Shown here one piece after another: positions 1 through 8,303 of a stretch of DNA of 64,000 nucleotides. The DNA comes from Zhihengliuella salsuginis (GTDB lineage Bacteria; Actinomycetota; Actinomycetes; Actinomycetales; Micrococcaceae), in assembly GCF_014651715.1 (NCBI RefSeq), contig NZ_BMXK01000006.1, positions 144,806-208,805 of the forward strand, written 5' to 3'. Within the stretch, counting starts at the first letter, position 1, and each line of letters starts with the position of its first letter. The notes under the pieces are model-generated. The model had not been told where the DNA came from. It saw only the letters and a program-made list of their open reading frames with translations, and ran no database searches. The position numbers and the translations under genes are program-made.

Positions 1-959
1 ACGATCTGGGACATGTCCAGGAAGACCGTCTCAGGGTTCTCCAGCGGGGTGCCCTCGCGGTTGAAGTACGCCAGGCCGATGAGGGCCACGGCGACGGCGC
101 CCAGGGCGGTCAGGATCATCCAACTGATGCCGATCCGGCGGCCGACCTTGGCGTCCTTGGCGGAGCGCAGCGCCATGAAGCGGACGATGATGTGCGGCTG
201 GCCGAAGTAGCCCAGGCCCCACGCGGCGGCGGAGACGACGCCGATGAAGGTGGCCCCGCCGAAGAGCGACAGGTGGTTGATGCCGGCCTCGGCGTCGGCT
301 GCCTGGATGCCCTCCGCAACGCCCGACGGGCCCATCACGAAGTACGCGATGATCGGCACGAGGATGAGCGAGATGAGCATCAGGATGCCCTGCGCGACGT
401 CGGTCAGCGTGGCGCCGAGGAAGCCGCCGAACAGGGTGTAGCTCAGGGTCACCAGGGCGACGACGAGCATGCCCCAGATGTACGGCAGGCCGAAGGACGC
501 CTCGAAGAAGGTGCCGCCGGCGACCATGCCGGAGGAGACGTAGAACGTGAAGAAGACCAGGACGATCGCGCCGGCGATGATGCGCAGCAGGCGGGACTTG
601 TCGCGGAAGCGGTTCTCCAGGAAGGAGGGGACCGTGATCGAGTTGTTGGAGATCTCCGTGTACGAGCGCAGGCGCGGCGCAACGAACTTCCAGTTCAGCC
701 ACGCGCCGATCGTCAGGCCGATGGCGATCCAGGCCTCCACGAGGCCACTCGCGTAGATCGCACCGGGCAGGCCCATGAGCAGCCAGCCGGACATGTCGGA
801 TGCGCCGGCGGACAGTGCGGCGGTCCCCGGCCGCAGGCGGCGTCCGCCCAGCATGTAGTCGTCGAGATTGGACGTCTGCCGATAGGCATACACGCCGATC
901 GCGATCATCGCGGCGAAGTACACGACGATCGCAATGGTCTGGAATGTTGTATCAGTCAT
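1..959 (-). CDS. putP: Sodium/proline symporter PutP, partial (C-terminus outside window)
   Basis: The minus-strand frame is open from the ATG at 959 to the window edge, giving about 319 residues of a sodium:solute symporter. The start reads MTDTTFQTIAIVVYF and leads into a first membrane helix; the motif SGASDMSGWLLMGLPGA-type region (seen as AGASDMSGWLLMGLPG) is the PutP signature for Na+/proline binding. Several further hydrophobic helices follow. It imports proline into the cytoplasm with sodium. It lies directly downstream of the LysR gene on the same strand and opposite putA, so transport, regulation and breakdown of proline are grouped. A small hairpin (1020-1034) sits between it and lysR. 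The missing end is only a window effect. Confidence 0.9.
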   Translation of the reverse strand, partial: MTDTTFQTIAIVVYFAAMIAIGVYAYRQTSNLDDYMLGGRRLRPGTAALSAGASDMSGWLLMGLPGAIYASGLVEAWIAIGLTIGAWLNWKFVAPRLRSYTEISNNSITVPSFLENRFRDKSRLLRIIAGAIVLVFFTFYVSSGMVAGGTFFEASFGLPYIWGMLVVALVTLSYTLFGGFLGATLTDVAQGILMLISLILVPIIAYFVMGPSGVAEGIQAADAEAGINHLSLFGGATFIGVVSAAAWGLGYFGQPHIIVRFMALRSAKDAKVGRRIGISWMILTALGAVAVALIGLAYFNREGTPLENPETVFLDMSQI

Positions 960-1040
960 TGTGTCCTCAATTGGCGTAAGTGAACAGCTTCTGAGTATGA
1001 CACTCTGCCACGTTGCCTGCATCACATCGTGATGAAAACG

Positions 1041-1976
1041 TTACATGTTGGAGATGATGTCCGCGTCACTCGACAGCAGGGAGGCCTCCTCTTCGAGCGC
1101 CGCCCTGACGGCGGCCACGGCGGGGTGGGAGGCGGTCGAATCCCGGATCGAGGTGAAGACCTCCCGGCGTGGAAGCTCCTGCAGATCGAGCAGCCGGGCC
1201 GTCGTGTCCCGCTGCGTCCAGATCAGGTCCGGCAGCAGCGCCACGGCGTTGCCCGACTCGACGAGCCGGACCTGGGCCTGGAGGTCGGCCGATTCGTAGC
1301 GGATCTCGGGTTCGAAGCCGGCGATCCGGCAGGCCTGGGTCGCCCAGTGGCGCACGGCCGAACCCCGGGGCTCCATGACCCACGGGAGGTGCGCCGTGTC
1401 CTCGAGCCGGTCCACTCGGAAGAACTCCTCGGGCGAGTCCGGGTTGCCCGGGACGGCCAGCCTGATCACGTCGCGCAGCAGCGGCCTCCGGTCCAGCCCC
1501 GGGTGGTGCCGCGCCGCGTGGCCCGGGTACTGCTCGGCGACCACGAGGTCGAACTCCCTCGCCCACGTGTCACGCAGGGCGGTCTCCGGCTCGTGCTGGA
1601 ACATGATCACGCGCACTTCCGGGTAGTTCAGGCGCAGCCGGCGGAGTGCGCCCGGCATCAGCGCCAGGGTGGCCGTCTGGAAGACCGCAACCCGCACCGT
1701 GCCCGTCACCTCGGTCTGGCTCGCGGCGAGGGCCGCCTCGGTCAGCTCCAGTGACGCCAGGAGCTCCTCCGTGTGGGCCACGAGGACGTGCGCCTGGGGA
1801 GTCAGCTGGACCTGCCGCCCGACGCGGCGCAACAGCTGCACTCCGGCCTCCTTCTCGAGGGCTGACAACTGCTGGGAGACGGACGACGGCGAGTAGTTCA
1901 GCTCCTCTGCCACCTCGATGAGAGTGCCTCGGATGCTGAGCTCGCGAAGCAGTCTCAGACGGCGAATGTCGAGCAT
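1041..1976 (-). CDS. LysR-family regulator next to putA/putP
   Basis: A 311-residue LysR-type regulator. The N-terminal winged helix begins MLDIRRLRLLRELSIRG and includes the recognition segment LNYSPSSVSQQLSALEKEAG; residues from about 90 form the periplasmic-binding-protein-like effector domain. The frame is open further upstream, but the ATG at 1976 starts exactly where the family domain starts, so longer versions are rejected. The gene is divergent from putA across 94 bp that hold two 17-bp direct repeats, and upstream of putP. By context it should control proline catabolism, perhaps sensing proline; the effector is inference. The PutA here lacks a DNA-binding domain, so a separate regulator is expected. 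Confidence 0.85.
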   Translation of the reverse strand: MLDIRRLRLLRELSIRGTLIEVAEELNYSPSSVSQQLSALEKEAGVQLLRRVGRQVQLTPQAHVLVAHTEELLASLELTEAALAASQTEVTGTVRVAVFQTATLALMPGALRRLRLNYPEVRVIMFQHEPETALRDTWAREFDLVVAEQYPGHAARHHPGLDRRPLLRDVIRLAVPGNPDSPEEFFRVDRLEDTAHLPWVMEPRGSAVRHWATQACRIAGFEPEIRYESADLQAQVRLVESGNAVALLPDLIWTQRDTTARLLDLQELPRREVFTSIRDSTASHPAVAAVRAALEEEASLLSSDADIISNM

Positions 1977-1989
1977 GCGAAACCTCCCT

Positions 1990-2029
1990 GGAATCGTTCG
2001 GATTTGCTTAACGGAATCGTTCTGATTTG
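1990..2029. promoter_or_regulatory. Tandem 17-bp direct repeats between lysR and putA (candidate operator)
   Basis: Two copies of GGAATCGTTCNGATTTG lie at 1990-2006 and 2013-2029, differing at one position and offset by 23 bp, about two helical turns. They lie in the 94-bp divergent region, close to the lysR start, and end 29 bp before the putA -10-like hexamer. Such phased direct repeats are a plausible binding site for the adjacent LysR protein; binding itself is inference. Confidence 0.6.
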
Positions 2030-2057
2030 TTCGTTTTTGCTGCAATAAATCTTGCCC

Positions 2058-2063
2058 CATACT
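2058..2063 (+). promoter_or_regulatory. Candidate -10 element of putA (leaderless start)
   Basis: CATACT ends 7 nt before the putA ATG at 2071, and no Shine-Dalgarno sequence lies between. This geometry predicts a transcript beginning at or next to the start codon. No convincing -35 is seen, consistent with an activator-dependent promoter. Confidence 0.45.
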
Positions 2064-2070
2064 CGTCTGC

Positions 2071-5000
2071 ATGACCACTAACTCCATCCCTGAGGCGGCC
2101 GCACAGCAGGTGCGCCCGCAGGACCTCGCAGACGAGGCCATTGCATTGGTACGTCGTTGGCTCACCGAAGCCTCGACTATTCCCGTCGACACGGCCGCCC
2201 AGCGGCTCGCCGGTGTACTCAAGGACCCCAACGGGCTCGACTTCTCGGTCGGGTTCGTCGACGGAGTCGTGCGTCCGGAGAGCAACCGGGCGGCCGCCCG
2301 CAAGCTCGCAGAGCTGACGGCGAAAATGCCGGACTTCCTGCCCTGGTACCAGAAGTCCGCGCTGAAGGTCGCCGCGCAGGTGGGGCCGGTCCTGCCCGGC
2401 ATCGTGGTCCCGATCGCCCGGCGCGTCCTGCGCCAGATGGTCTCGCACCTGATCGTCGACGCCACCGAATCGCGCCTCGGGCCGGCGATCCACAAGATCC
2501 GCCGCGAGGGCACCCGCCTGAACGTCAACCTCCTCGGCGAGGCCATCCTGGGCGAGCGCGAGGCGGAGCGCCGAGTCAACGGCACCGCCAAGCTGCTGGC
2601 GCGCGACGACGTCGACTACGTGTCGCTCAAGGTGTCCTCGACCGTTTCGCCGCACAACCACTGGGCCTTCGAATCGGCTGTGGAGGACATCGTCGAGAAG
2701 CTGGCCCCACTCTACCGCCAGGCAGCGACGTACAGCCCCGCCAAGTTCATCAACCTGGACATGGAGGAGTACAAGGACCTCGAGCTGACCATGGCCGTCT
2801 TCGAGCGCCTGCTCGACCGCGACGAGTTCAAGCGGCTCCCGGCCGGAATCGTGCTTCAGGCGTACCTGCCGGACGCGCTGGGCGCCATGCAGCGACTGCA
2901 GGCATGGTCCGCCGCGCGCGTGGCCGACGGCGGCGCCCCCATCAAGGTCCGCCTCGTCAAGGGCGCGAACCTGCCCATGGAGATCATGGAGGCCGACGTC
3001 CGCGACTGGCCCGTGTCCACCTGGGATTCCAAGCAGGAGTCCGACGCCTCCTACAAGGCCGTCCTGGAGTACGCGCTGACCCCGGAGCACGTGAAGAACG
3101 TCCGGGTCGGCGTCGCCGGTCACAACCTGTTCGACCTGGCGCTGGCCCACCTGCTGGCGAAGGCCCGCGGCATCGACGTGCACTCGAACGCCGCTCCGCT
3201 CGAGTTCGAGATGCTGCTCGGCATGGCGACGGGCCAGGCCGAGGCCGTCCGCCGCGAGGTCGGCAGCCTGCTGCTCTACACCCCGGTGGTGCACCCGGGC
3301 GAGTTCGACGTGGCGATCGCCTACCTGATCCGCCGCCTCGAGGAGGGGGCGAGCCAGGAGAACTTCATGTCCGCCGTGTTCGAGCTCGATGAGAACGAGG
3401 CCCTCTTCGAGCGCGAGAAGGACCGCTTCCTCGCCTCGCTGGCGGATCTCGACGGCGAGCACTTCGCCGACGGCGCCGTGCCGTCGTCGAAGCGCACGCA
3501 GGACCGTTCGAACGAGGACCTCGCCTACGACGACGCCGCGGCAGCCGGCTTCGAGTCCGGATTCTCCAATACCCCGGACACCGACCCGGACCTGCCGGGA
3601 AACCGGGTCTGGGGCGCCGGGATCCTGGCGCGCGCCCAGGAGTCGGAGCTCGGCAACGACTTGATCCGCGACCACACGCTGGAGACCGCCGAGCAGGTGG
3701 AGGCCGCCGTCGACACCGCGTTGACCGCGTCCACGGCGTGGTCGCAGCTCTCGGGCGCCGAGCGCGCGAAGGTCATGGACCGCGTCGGCGTGAAGCTCGC
3801 CAACCACCGCGCCGACCTGCTCGAGGTCATGGCCTCCGAGTGCGGAAAGACCATCGACCAGGGCGACCCCGAGGTCTCCGAGGCGATCGACTTCGCCCAC
3901 TACTACGGCAAGCTCGCCCGCGAGCTGGACGAGGTCCAGGGTGCCGAGTACCAGCCCAGCAAGCTGATCGTCGTGACCCCGCCGTGGAACTTCCCGGTGG
4001 CGATCCCGACCGGCGGCGTGCTCTCCGCGCTGGCCTCGGGCTCGTCGGTCATCATCAAGCCGGCCAAGCAGGCCGCGCGTTCCGGGTCCGTCATGGTGCA
4101 GGCCGTCTGGGAGGCCCTCGACGAGGCCGGCATCAGCCGCGACGTGCTGCAGCTGGTGCAGCTCAGCGAACGCGAGCTCGGCACGCAGCTCGTCAGCCAC
4201 CCCGCGGTGGACCGCCTGATCCTCACGGGCGGCTACGAGACCGCGGAGCTGTTCCGCTCCTTCCGCAAGGACCTTCCGCTGCTCGCGGAGACCAGCGGAA
4301 AGAACGCCATCATCGTGACCGAGAGCGCCGACCTGGATCTGGCGGCCAAGGATGTCGCCTACTCCGCGTTCGCTCACGCCGGCCAGAAGTGCTCGGCGGC
4401 CTCGCTCGTGATCCTCGTGGGCGAGGTGGCCACGAGCCGGCGCTTCCGCAACCAGCTGGTCGACGCCGTCGGCTCCATGCAGGTCGGCTACCCGTGGGAG
4501 CCCGCCACGCAAATGGGGCCGATCATCGGCCCGGCGGAAGGCAAGCTCAAGCGCGGTCTGACCCAGTTGAACGACGGCGAGCGGTGGATCTTCGAGCCGC
4601 AGCAGCTCGACGAGTCCGGGAAGCTGTGGAGCCCCGGCGTGCGCGTCGGAGTCCGCCCGGGCAGCGAGTACCACCTGACGGAGTACTTCGGGCCGATCCT
4701 CGGCGTGATGACCGCGGACACCCTCGAGGAGGCCGTCGAGTACGTCAACGCGACCGACTACGGCCTGACCTCCGGCCTGCACTCGCTGGAGGTCGAGGAA
4801 CTGGAGTACTGGCTCGAGCACGTCGAGGCCGGCAACCTCTACATCAACCGCGGTATCACGGGCGCGATCGTCGAGCGCCAGGCGTTCGGCGGCTGGAAGA
4901 AGTCGGCCGTCGGCGCGACGACCAAGGCCGGCGGACCGAACTACCTCGTGGGCCTCGGCGAATGGAGGGACGTTCCGCTCGAGGGCATGAGCGCCGCCGT

Positions 5001-5649
5001 CGTCGGCGCCCCGGCCGCCCTGCTGGACGCCGCGCGCGGCGTCCTCAGCGAGGAGAGCGCGACGTGGCTGGCCAATGCGCTGGCCGACGACGTCGACCAG
5101 TGGGCCCGGGAATTCGGTGCGACCCGCGACCCGTCCGGGCTGCAGGCCGAGCGCAACCTGTTCCGGTACCGCCCGGTCCCGGTCACGGTCCGCCTCGGCG
5201 GGGAGCCGAGCGACCGCTTGACGGCCGAGCTCTTCCGCGTGGTCGGCGCCGGGCTCACGGTCTGGCAGGCCCACGGGCACGTCGCCCCGGACGCCCGGGT
5301 GACCGTGTCGGTCGAGGACGTCTCCGACGAGGTCCTGTCGATCCTGCGGAACGCCGGCGTGCTGGTGGCCGAGGAGAACAACGACGACTGGGAGCTGCGC
5401 TTGGCCCAGCTCGGCGCCGCGGAGGGACCGCACGCTTCCAGCCGCATCCGTCTGATCTCCGACGATCTCGAGAGCGCCGCGACGGCCGCCCACGAGGCGG
5501 CCGAGGGTGCGCCGATCGTCGCGATCTACTCGCACCCGGTCGTCTCCTCCGGACGCGTGGAGCTGCTGCCGTTCGTGCACGAGCAGGCCGTCTCCATCAC
5601 GACGCATCGCTTCGGCACTCCGGACCACCTCAGCGACGACATCATCTAG
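2071..5649 (+). CDS. putA: Bifunctional proline dehydrogenase / delta-1-pyrroline-5-carboxylate dehydrogenase
   Basis: A 1192-residue PutA that oxidises proline to glutamate in two steps. The N-terminal half is the FAD-dependent proline dehydrogenase barrel (roughly residues 80-450), with segments such as RLVKGANLPMEIMEADVRDW. The aldehyde dehydrogenase part (about 540-980) shows the NAD-binding stretch TPPWNFPVAIPTGG, catalytic Glu740 in LLAETSGKN and nucleophile Cys774 in GQKCSA. About 200 further C-terminal residues resemble the trailing region of long PutA proteins. There is no N-terminal ribbon-helix-helix domain, so this PutA should not repress its own gene. The ATG at 2071 is chosen because the family sequence starts here and a -10-like hexamer lies 7 nt upstream. 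A hairpin follows the stop. Confidence 0.95.
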   Translation: MTTNSIPEAAAQQVRPQDLADEAIALVRRWLTEASTIPVDTAAQRLAGVLKDPNGLDFSVGFVDGVVRPESNRAAARKLAELTAKMPDFLPWYQKSALKVAAQVGPVLPGIVVPIARRVLRQMVSHLIVDATESRLGPAIHKIRREGTRLNVNLLGEAILGEREAERRVNGTAKLLARDDVDYVSLKVSSTVSPHNHWAFESAVEDIVEKLAPLYRQAATYSPAKFINLDMEEYKDLELTMAVFERLLDRDEFKRLPAGIVLQAYLPDALGAMQRLQAWSAARVADGGAPIKVRLVKGANLPMEIMEADVRDWPVSTWDSKQESDASYKAVLEYALTPEHVKNVRVGVAGHNLFDLALAHLLAKARGIDVHSNAAPLEFEMLLGMATGQAEAVRREVGSLLLYTPVVHPGEFDVAIAYLIRRLEEGASQENFMSAVFELDENEALFEREKDRFLASLADLDGEHFADGAVPSSKRTQDRSNEDLAYDDAAAAGFESGFSNTPDTDPDLPGNRVWGAGILARAQESELGNDLIRDHTLETAEQVEAAVDTALTASTAWSQLSGAERAKVMDRVGVKLANHRADLLEVMASECGKTIDQGDPEVSEAIDFAHYYGKLARELDEVQGAEYQPSKLIVVTPPWNFPVAIPTGGVLSALASGSSVIIKPAKQAARSGSVMVQAVWEALDEAGISRDVLQLVQLSERELGTQLVSHPAVDRLILTGGYETAELFRSFRKDLPLLAETSGKNAIIVTESADLDLAAKDVAYSAFAHAGQKCSAASLVILVGEVATSRRFRNQLVDAVGSMQVGYPWEPATQMGPIIGPAEGKLKRGLTQLNDGERWIFEPQQLDESGKLWSPGVRVGVRPGSEYHLTEYFGPILGVMTADTLEEAVEYVNATDYGLTSGLHSLEVEELEYWLEHVEAGNLYINRGITGAIVERQAFGGWKKSAVGATTKAGGPNYLVGLGEWRDVPLEGMSAAVVGAPAALLDAARGVLSEESATWLANALADDVDQWAREFGATRDPSGLQAERNLFRYRPVPVTVRLGGEPSDRLTAELFRVVGAGLTVWQAHGHVAPDARVTVSVEDVSDEVLSILRNAGVLVAEENNDDWELRLAQLGAAEGPHASSRIRLISDDLESAATAAHEAAEGAPIVAIYSHPVVSSGRVELLPFVHEQAVSITTHRFGTPDHLSDDII

Positions 5650-5665
5650 TCGTCCGCCAGGCGGT

Positions 5666-5704
5666 GCAGCGCCCCGTTCCCTCGTCGAGGGGCCGGGGCG
5701 CTGC
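5666..5704 (+). terminator. Hairpin terminator after putA
   Basis: GCAGCGCCCCG (5666-5676) pairs perfectly with CGGGGCGCTGC (5694-5704), 17 bp after the putA stop. There is no run of T, as is usual in very GC-rich actinobacteria, so it is called on stem strength and position. Confidence 0.7.
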
Positions 5705-5873
5705 GTCGTTCCGGCGCCGGCCGGTGTCTCATGGTGCAACAGGTGCGGCGTCGCCGGCCGCGACGACGTACAGTTTCCTGCTGGGGATCGTCGTACCCGT
5801 GGTTTCGTCCACGGTGCGCCGTCCCCGCTGTTGTTTAACGGGAAACCGCCACACGAACCGGAGGATGGAAACG

Positions 5874-6089
5874 ATGCGCAACGAGACCGCCGCGAGCCCG
5901 GAGCACCCGGTGCCCGGCGACGCGTCGACCTTGGACCTGCACATCCTGGAGCGGGAGGCCGTGCGCCTCGCCGACCGCTACCGGGGGACGTTCGCCCCGA
6001 TCATGGTCGAGTGGTTCGTGTTCGAGTCCTACGCGGCGCTGGCCGGGGACGCCCAGCTCCGCGACTACCTGGCCGCGACGGCGGGTTAG
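5874..6089 (+). pseudogene. 5' fragment of an arsenate-reductase-type gene (helical N-terminal domain), cut by an IS
   Basis: The frame from the ATG at 5874 encodes a helical domain of about 70 residues (with LDLHILEREAVRLADRYRG) and then runs into a TAG inside the IS left end. GGAGG at 5860-5864 is spaced 9 nt from this ATG; an in-frame ATG at 5865 abuts it and is less likely. The sequence resembles the three-helix bundle dimerisation domain that precedes low-molecular-weight phosphatase/arsenate reductase domains in actinobacteria. Removing 6083-7380 plus one copy of the 8-bp duplication joins this frame without error to the phosphatase fragment at 7389, giving a 216-residue protein. The truncated peptide alone has no catalytic residues. 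Confidence 0.85.
6075..6082. repeat. Target-site duplication, left copy
   Basis: GCGACGGC lies immediately before the left terminal inverted repeat and recurs identically at 7381-7388. An 8-bp duplication is the size expected for IS256-superfamily elements, and shows that the insertion was a simple transposition event with no later rearrangement of the flanks. Confidence 0.9.
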
Positions 6090-6107
6090 CGGCCAGAATG
6101 TGTGTCT
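6083..6107. repeat. Left terminal inverted repeat of the IS
   Basis: Twenty-five bases starting GGGTTAGCGGCC; matches the reverse complement of 7356-7380 at 21 of 25 positions, with mismatches only at positions 7, 8, 14 and 15. Confidence 0.9.
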
Positions 6108-6119
6108 TTTTCGGGCGTG

Positions 6120-7288
6120 TCATCGGCGTCCTCCGCCCCAGCCTTGCTGGATCCCGTTGCCGTCTTCCCAGCTGAAGCCGGTGTCGTAGGTGGCTGGTCC
6201 GAGGGGATCGTCCTCGACCGGTGTGCTCGTGCGCGATACCGGTTGCCAGTGCTCGGGCCGGACGTGGTCCCAGGGCTCGGCTGGATGCTCGGTCCGCTGG
6301 TAGAGGTACCAGTCGACGGCTCGACGCGCGTGGTCCTCGCGCAGCCCGCGGTGAACGCGCAGCACGTCCTTGATGCCGGCGTTGATGCCTCCCTCGAGCG
6401 GATTCGTCGTCCGCGGCAGCACCTCGTCCTCGACGGCTTGGGAGAGCCATGTGAAGAGCTCGTCGTGGCGGATCAGATCGTCGATGAGTTTCCGGGCCCG
6501 ACGCAGTCGCAGGTGCGTGTACCACCACTTCTGGCCGGGCTTGACGTGCGAGGGGCGGACGGCGCCGTCGCGGGCGTGAGTGCGGTGCCCGGCGAACTCG
6601 TCCCAGCGTGACCACCACTGGCTGTAGGCGCTCGTCCAGGCCGAAGCCTCCACGGTCGTGGAAACCCGGCCCAGTGCCTTGATCAGGGCGAGCAGCTCCT
6701 GACCTGCCTTGAGTTTCGGTTTCCGGGTCAGGTGCTTGTGCGCGGCTTGGCGGATGTGGAAGTAGCAGCGCTGCCGGGCCGTTTCGGGCCAATGCGCCTG
6801 GATCGCCGAGGCCAGGGGCCCGTTGCCGTCGATGACGGCGATGTCCGGGGCCGGCAGCCGGCATATCAGCGCGTCCCACGAAGCGCGTTTCTTCCGGTCG
6901 CACCACTGCCAGCCGGTGACGTAGGCGCCGTTGTAGGCGACGAGCACGCACCACCCGTTGAAATAGGTGCCATCGAGCATCAGATACCGGTCCACGACCC
7001 CGGTCACGGGCATCGTCGGGGCCACGTTCCAGCACCACAGGGTGCGCCGGCGGAACGTGCGTGCGCTCATGGAGCCGGCGCCCTGGTTGTCCTTGCCGGT
7101 GATCCAGCCGATGAACGCGGCGAACTCGTGCCTGCGAGCGACGTCGGCGCGCGGCCGGCCCGGGTCGTACTCGCTCCGCAGGAACCGGCCGGGCAACGCC
7201 AGCGGACCGTGCCCTTGCTGGTGTGTCCGTTCTTCTTCATCCGCGCACCGCATACCGGGCAGGCAGGTCGATTGCAAGCATCCTTCAC
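6120..7288 (-). pseudogene. IS1249-type DDE transposase, frameshifted
   Basis: Two overlapping minus-strand frames together make one transposase. The first, from a GTG at 7288, encodes the N-terminal zinc ribbon (CPVCGARMKKNGHTSKG then RWRC...CGAS). The second, open from 7292 to 6120, carries the rest: the first Asp in LMLDGTYFNGW, the second in IAVIDGNGPLAS followed by QRCYFHIRQ, and the Glu in TNPLEGGINAGIKD. The family has these in one frame, so continuous reading here needs a shift of -1 (or +2) around 7175-7195. The whole catalytic frame is otherwise intact. It could be a recent inactivating indel or a programmed shift; no convincing slippery heptamer was seen at the junction. Confidence 0.8.
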
Positions 7289-7355
7289 GCATAAAGGACT
7301 CAGCCTATGTCAAGAGCGAAATTGGCCCGCTATTGCTGGGAAGCAGTCCCCTCGC

Positions 7356-7380
7356 AGACACACATCTTGGCCTATAACCC
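7356..7380. repeat. Right terminal inverted repeat of the IS
   Basis: Reverse complement begins GGGTTATAGGCC and ends in GTGTGTCT, pairing with the left end at 6083-6107. Confidence 0.9.
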
Positions 7381-7388
7381 GCGACGGC
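7381..7388. repeat. Target-site duplication, right copy
   Basis: GCGACGGC, identical to 6075-6082, immediately after the right inverted repeat. Confidence 0.9.
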
Positions 7389-7830
7389 CGGGCGCTCCGC
7401 GAACGATCGGCTGCGCCGGATCCAGCAGTCGCTGGGCGCGGCGACGGCGGAGGGGCCCGAGGTGCTGTTCGTCTGCGTGGAGAACGTGGGGCGCGCCCGC
7501 CTGGCCGCCGCCTTCCTCCGGGATGCCGCCGGCGACGCGGTTACCGTGCGCTCGGCCGGCTCCCTCTCGGGCGAGAATCTCGACCCGGAGACCCGGTCGC
7601 TGCTCGTCGAGGGCCTGGCCCCGCAGCCGCTGACCGAGGACGCCGTCCGCTCCGCAGATGTCGTGATCACCCTGGGCTGCAGCGATGCCTGCCCCGTCTA
7701 CCCGGACAAGGAGTACGCGGACTGGGACCTCCCGGAGGCGCGCGAGGACGAGGCGTCCGGGGCGGAGCGGGTCGCCGACTCCCTCCAGGACCGCGTCGCC
7801 GTCCTCTGGGAGCACCTGGCCGGCAGCTGA
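7389..7830 (+). pseudogene. 3' fragment of the arsenate-reductase-type gene (LMW phosphatase domain)
   Basis: This piece holds the whole low-molecular-weight protein-tyrosine-phosphatase/ArsC domain. The CX5R active-site loop is LFVCVENVGRARLAA (Cys99 of the reconstructed protein), and the general-acid loop is YADWDLPEA, preceded by LGCSDACPVYP. After conceptual removal of the IS it continues the reading frame of 5874-6082 exactly. A GTG at 7462 could start a short form of about 122 residues beginning at the active-site loop, but it lacks the first beta strand and any clear ribosome site. The family acts in mycothiol- or thioredoxin-linked arsenate reduction; no other ars gene is nearby, so a different phosphatase role is possible. 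Confidence 0.85.
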
Positions 7831-7890
7831 GGCCGCCCGCGGGGCCCGGATTCCCCGAGCCTCCTCCGGGGCGTCCAGGGCGGACGACGA

Positions 7891-7925
7891 CGGCCGCCCT
7901 CCCCGCGGCGGGGAGAGCGGCCGTC
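7891..7925. terminator. Bidirectional hairpin between the phosphatase fragment and ptsH
   Basis: ACGGCCGCCCTCCCCG (7891-7906) pairs with 7910-7925 at 15 of 16 positions around a 3-nt loop. It lies between two convergent genes and can serve both. Confidence 0.75.
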
Positions 7926-7957
7926 TGCCCGCAGGAGCGGGCGGGAAGCGGACCGGA

Positions 7958-8236
7958 CTACTCGGCGTCGTGGTCCGTCTCGAGAATGGCCACGAGCGCG
8001 TCCAGGGCGGCGTCCGCCCCATCGCCCTCGGCGCGCAGCACGACCTTGGTGCCGTGCTCGGCGCCGAGGCCCATCAGCGAGAGGATGCTCGAGGCGTCCA
8101 GCGCCTCCTCGGGCGCCTCGCCCTCGAGCGCGATCGTTACCTCGACGGGCTGCTCGGCGGCGGCCTCGGCGAAGATGGAGGCCGGGCGGGCGTGCAGGCC
8201 GACGCGGCTGGCGATGGTGGCAATGCGTTCTGCCAT
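7958..8236 (-). CDS. ptsH: Phosphocarrier protein HPr
   Basis: A 92-residue HPr that carries phosphate from Enzyme I to sugar-specific IIA domains. The phosphorylated residue is His15 in RVGLHARPAS, and the regulatory-loop region reads DASSILSLMGLGA, so the serine equivalent to Ser46 is present. AAGGAGAA is placed 5 nt before the ATG at 8236, fixing the start. It is the last gene of the fru-pts operon, 67 nt after ptsI, with its own ribosome site, and is followed by a strong hairpin. This appears to be the general PTS pair for the cell, placed under the fructose regulator. Confidence 0.95.
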   Translation of the reverse strand: MAERIATIASRVGLHARPASIFAEAAAEQPVEVTIALEGEAPEEALDASSILSLMGLGAEHGTKVVLRAEGDGADAALDALVAILETDHDAE

Positions 8237-8303
8237 GAGGTTCTCCTTCTGGTTGGGTGGTGACGGCCCGCGCACGGGCCGGCGCCGGTAGGTGCAGGCG
8301 GTT

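Larger units (their letters stand above)
6083..7380 (-). mobile_element. IS1249-like (IS256 family) insertion sequence, 1298 bp
   Basis: The element is bounded by 25-bp terminal inverted repeats beginning GGGTTA and ending GTGTGTCT on both ends (21 of 25 positions match), and is flanked by the 8-bp direct repeat GCGACGGC. It carries one minus-strand transposase of the IS1249 type that fills nearly its whole length. It has landed inside an arsenate-reductase-type gene. The transposase reading frame is shifted between its zinc ribbon and catalytic domain, so this copy may no longer move unaided. Confidence 0.93.

Noticed and set aside
1977-2591. N-terminal extension of the LysR protein to 516 residues
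   Set aside because: It would run antisense through putA, and the winged-helix domain begins exactly at the ATG at 1976.
2008-5739. A 1243-codon open frame antisense to putA
   Set aside because: It lies wholly opposite a clear PutA, has no family features, and is the usual result of GC-rich codon third positions keeping other frames open.
6083-7380. A larger composite transposon or genomic island around the IS
   Set aside because: The 8-bp duplication directly flanks the single element, and the two halves of the interrupted gene join in frame, so nothing else was brought in.
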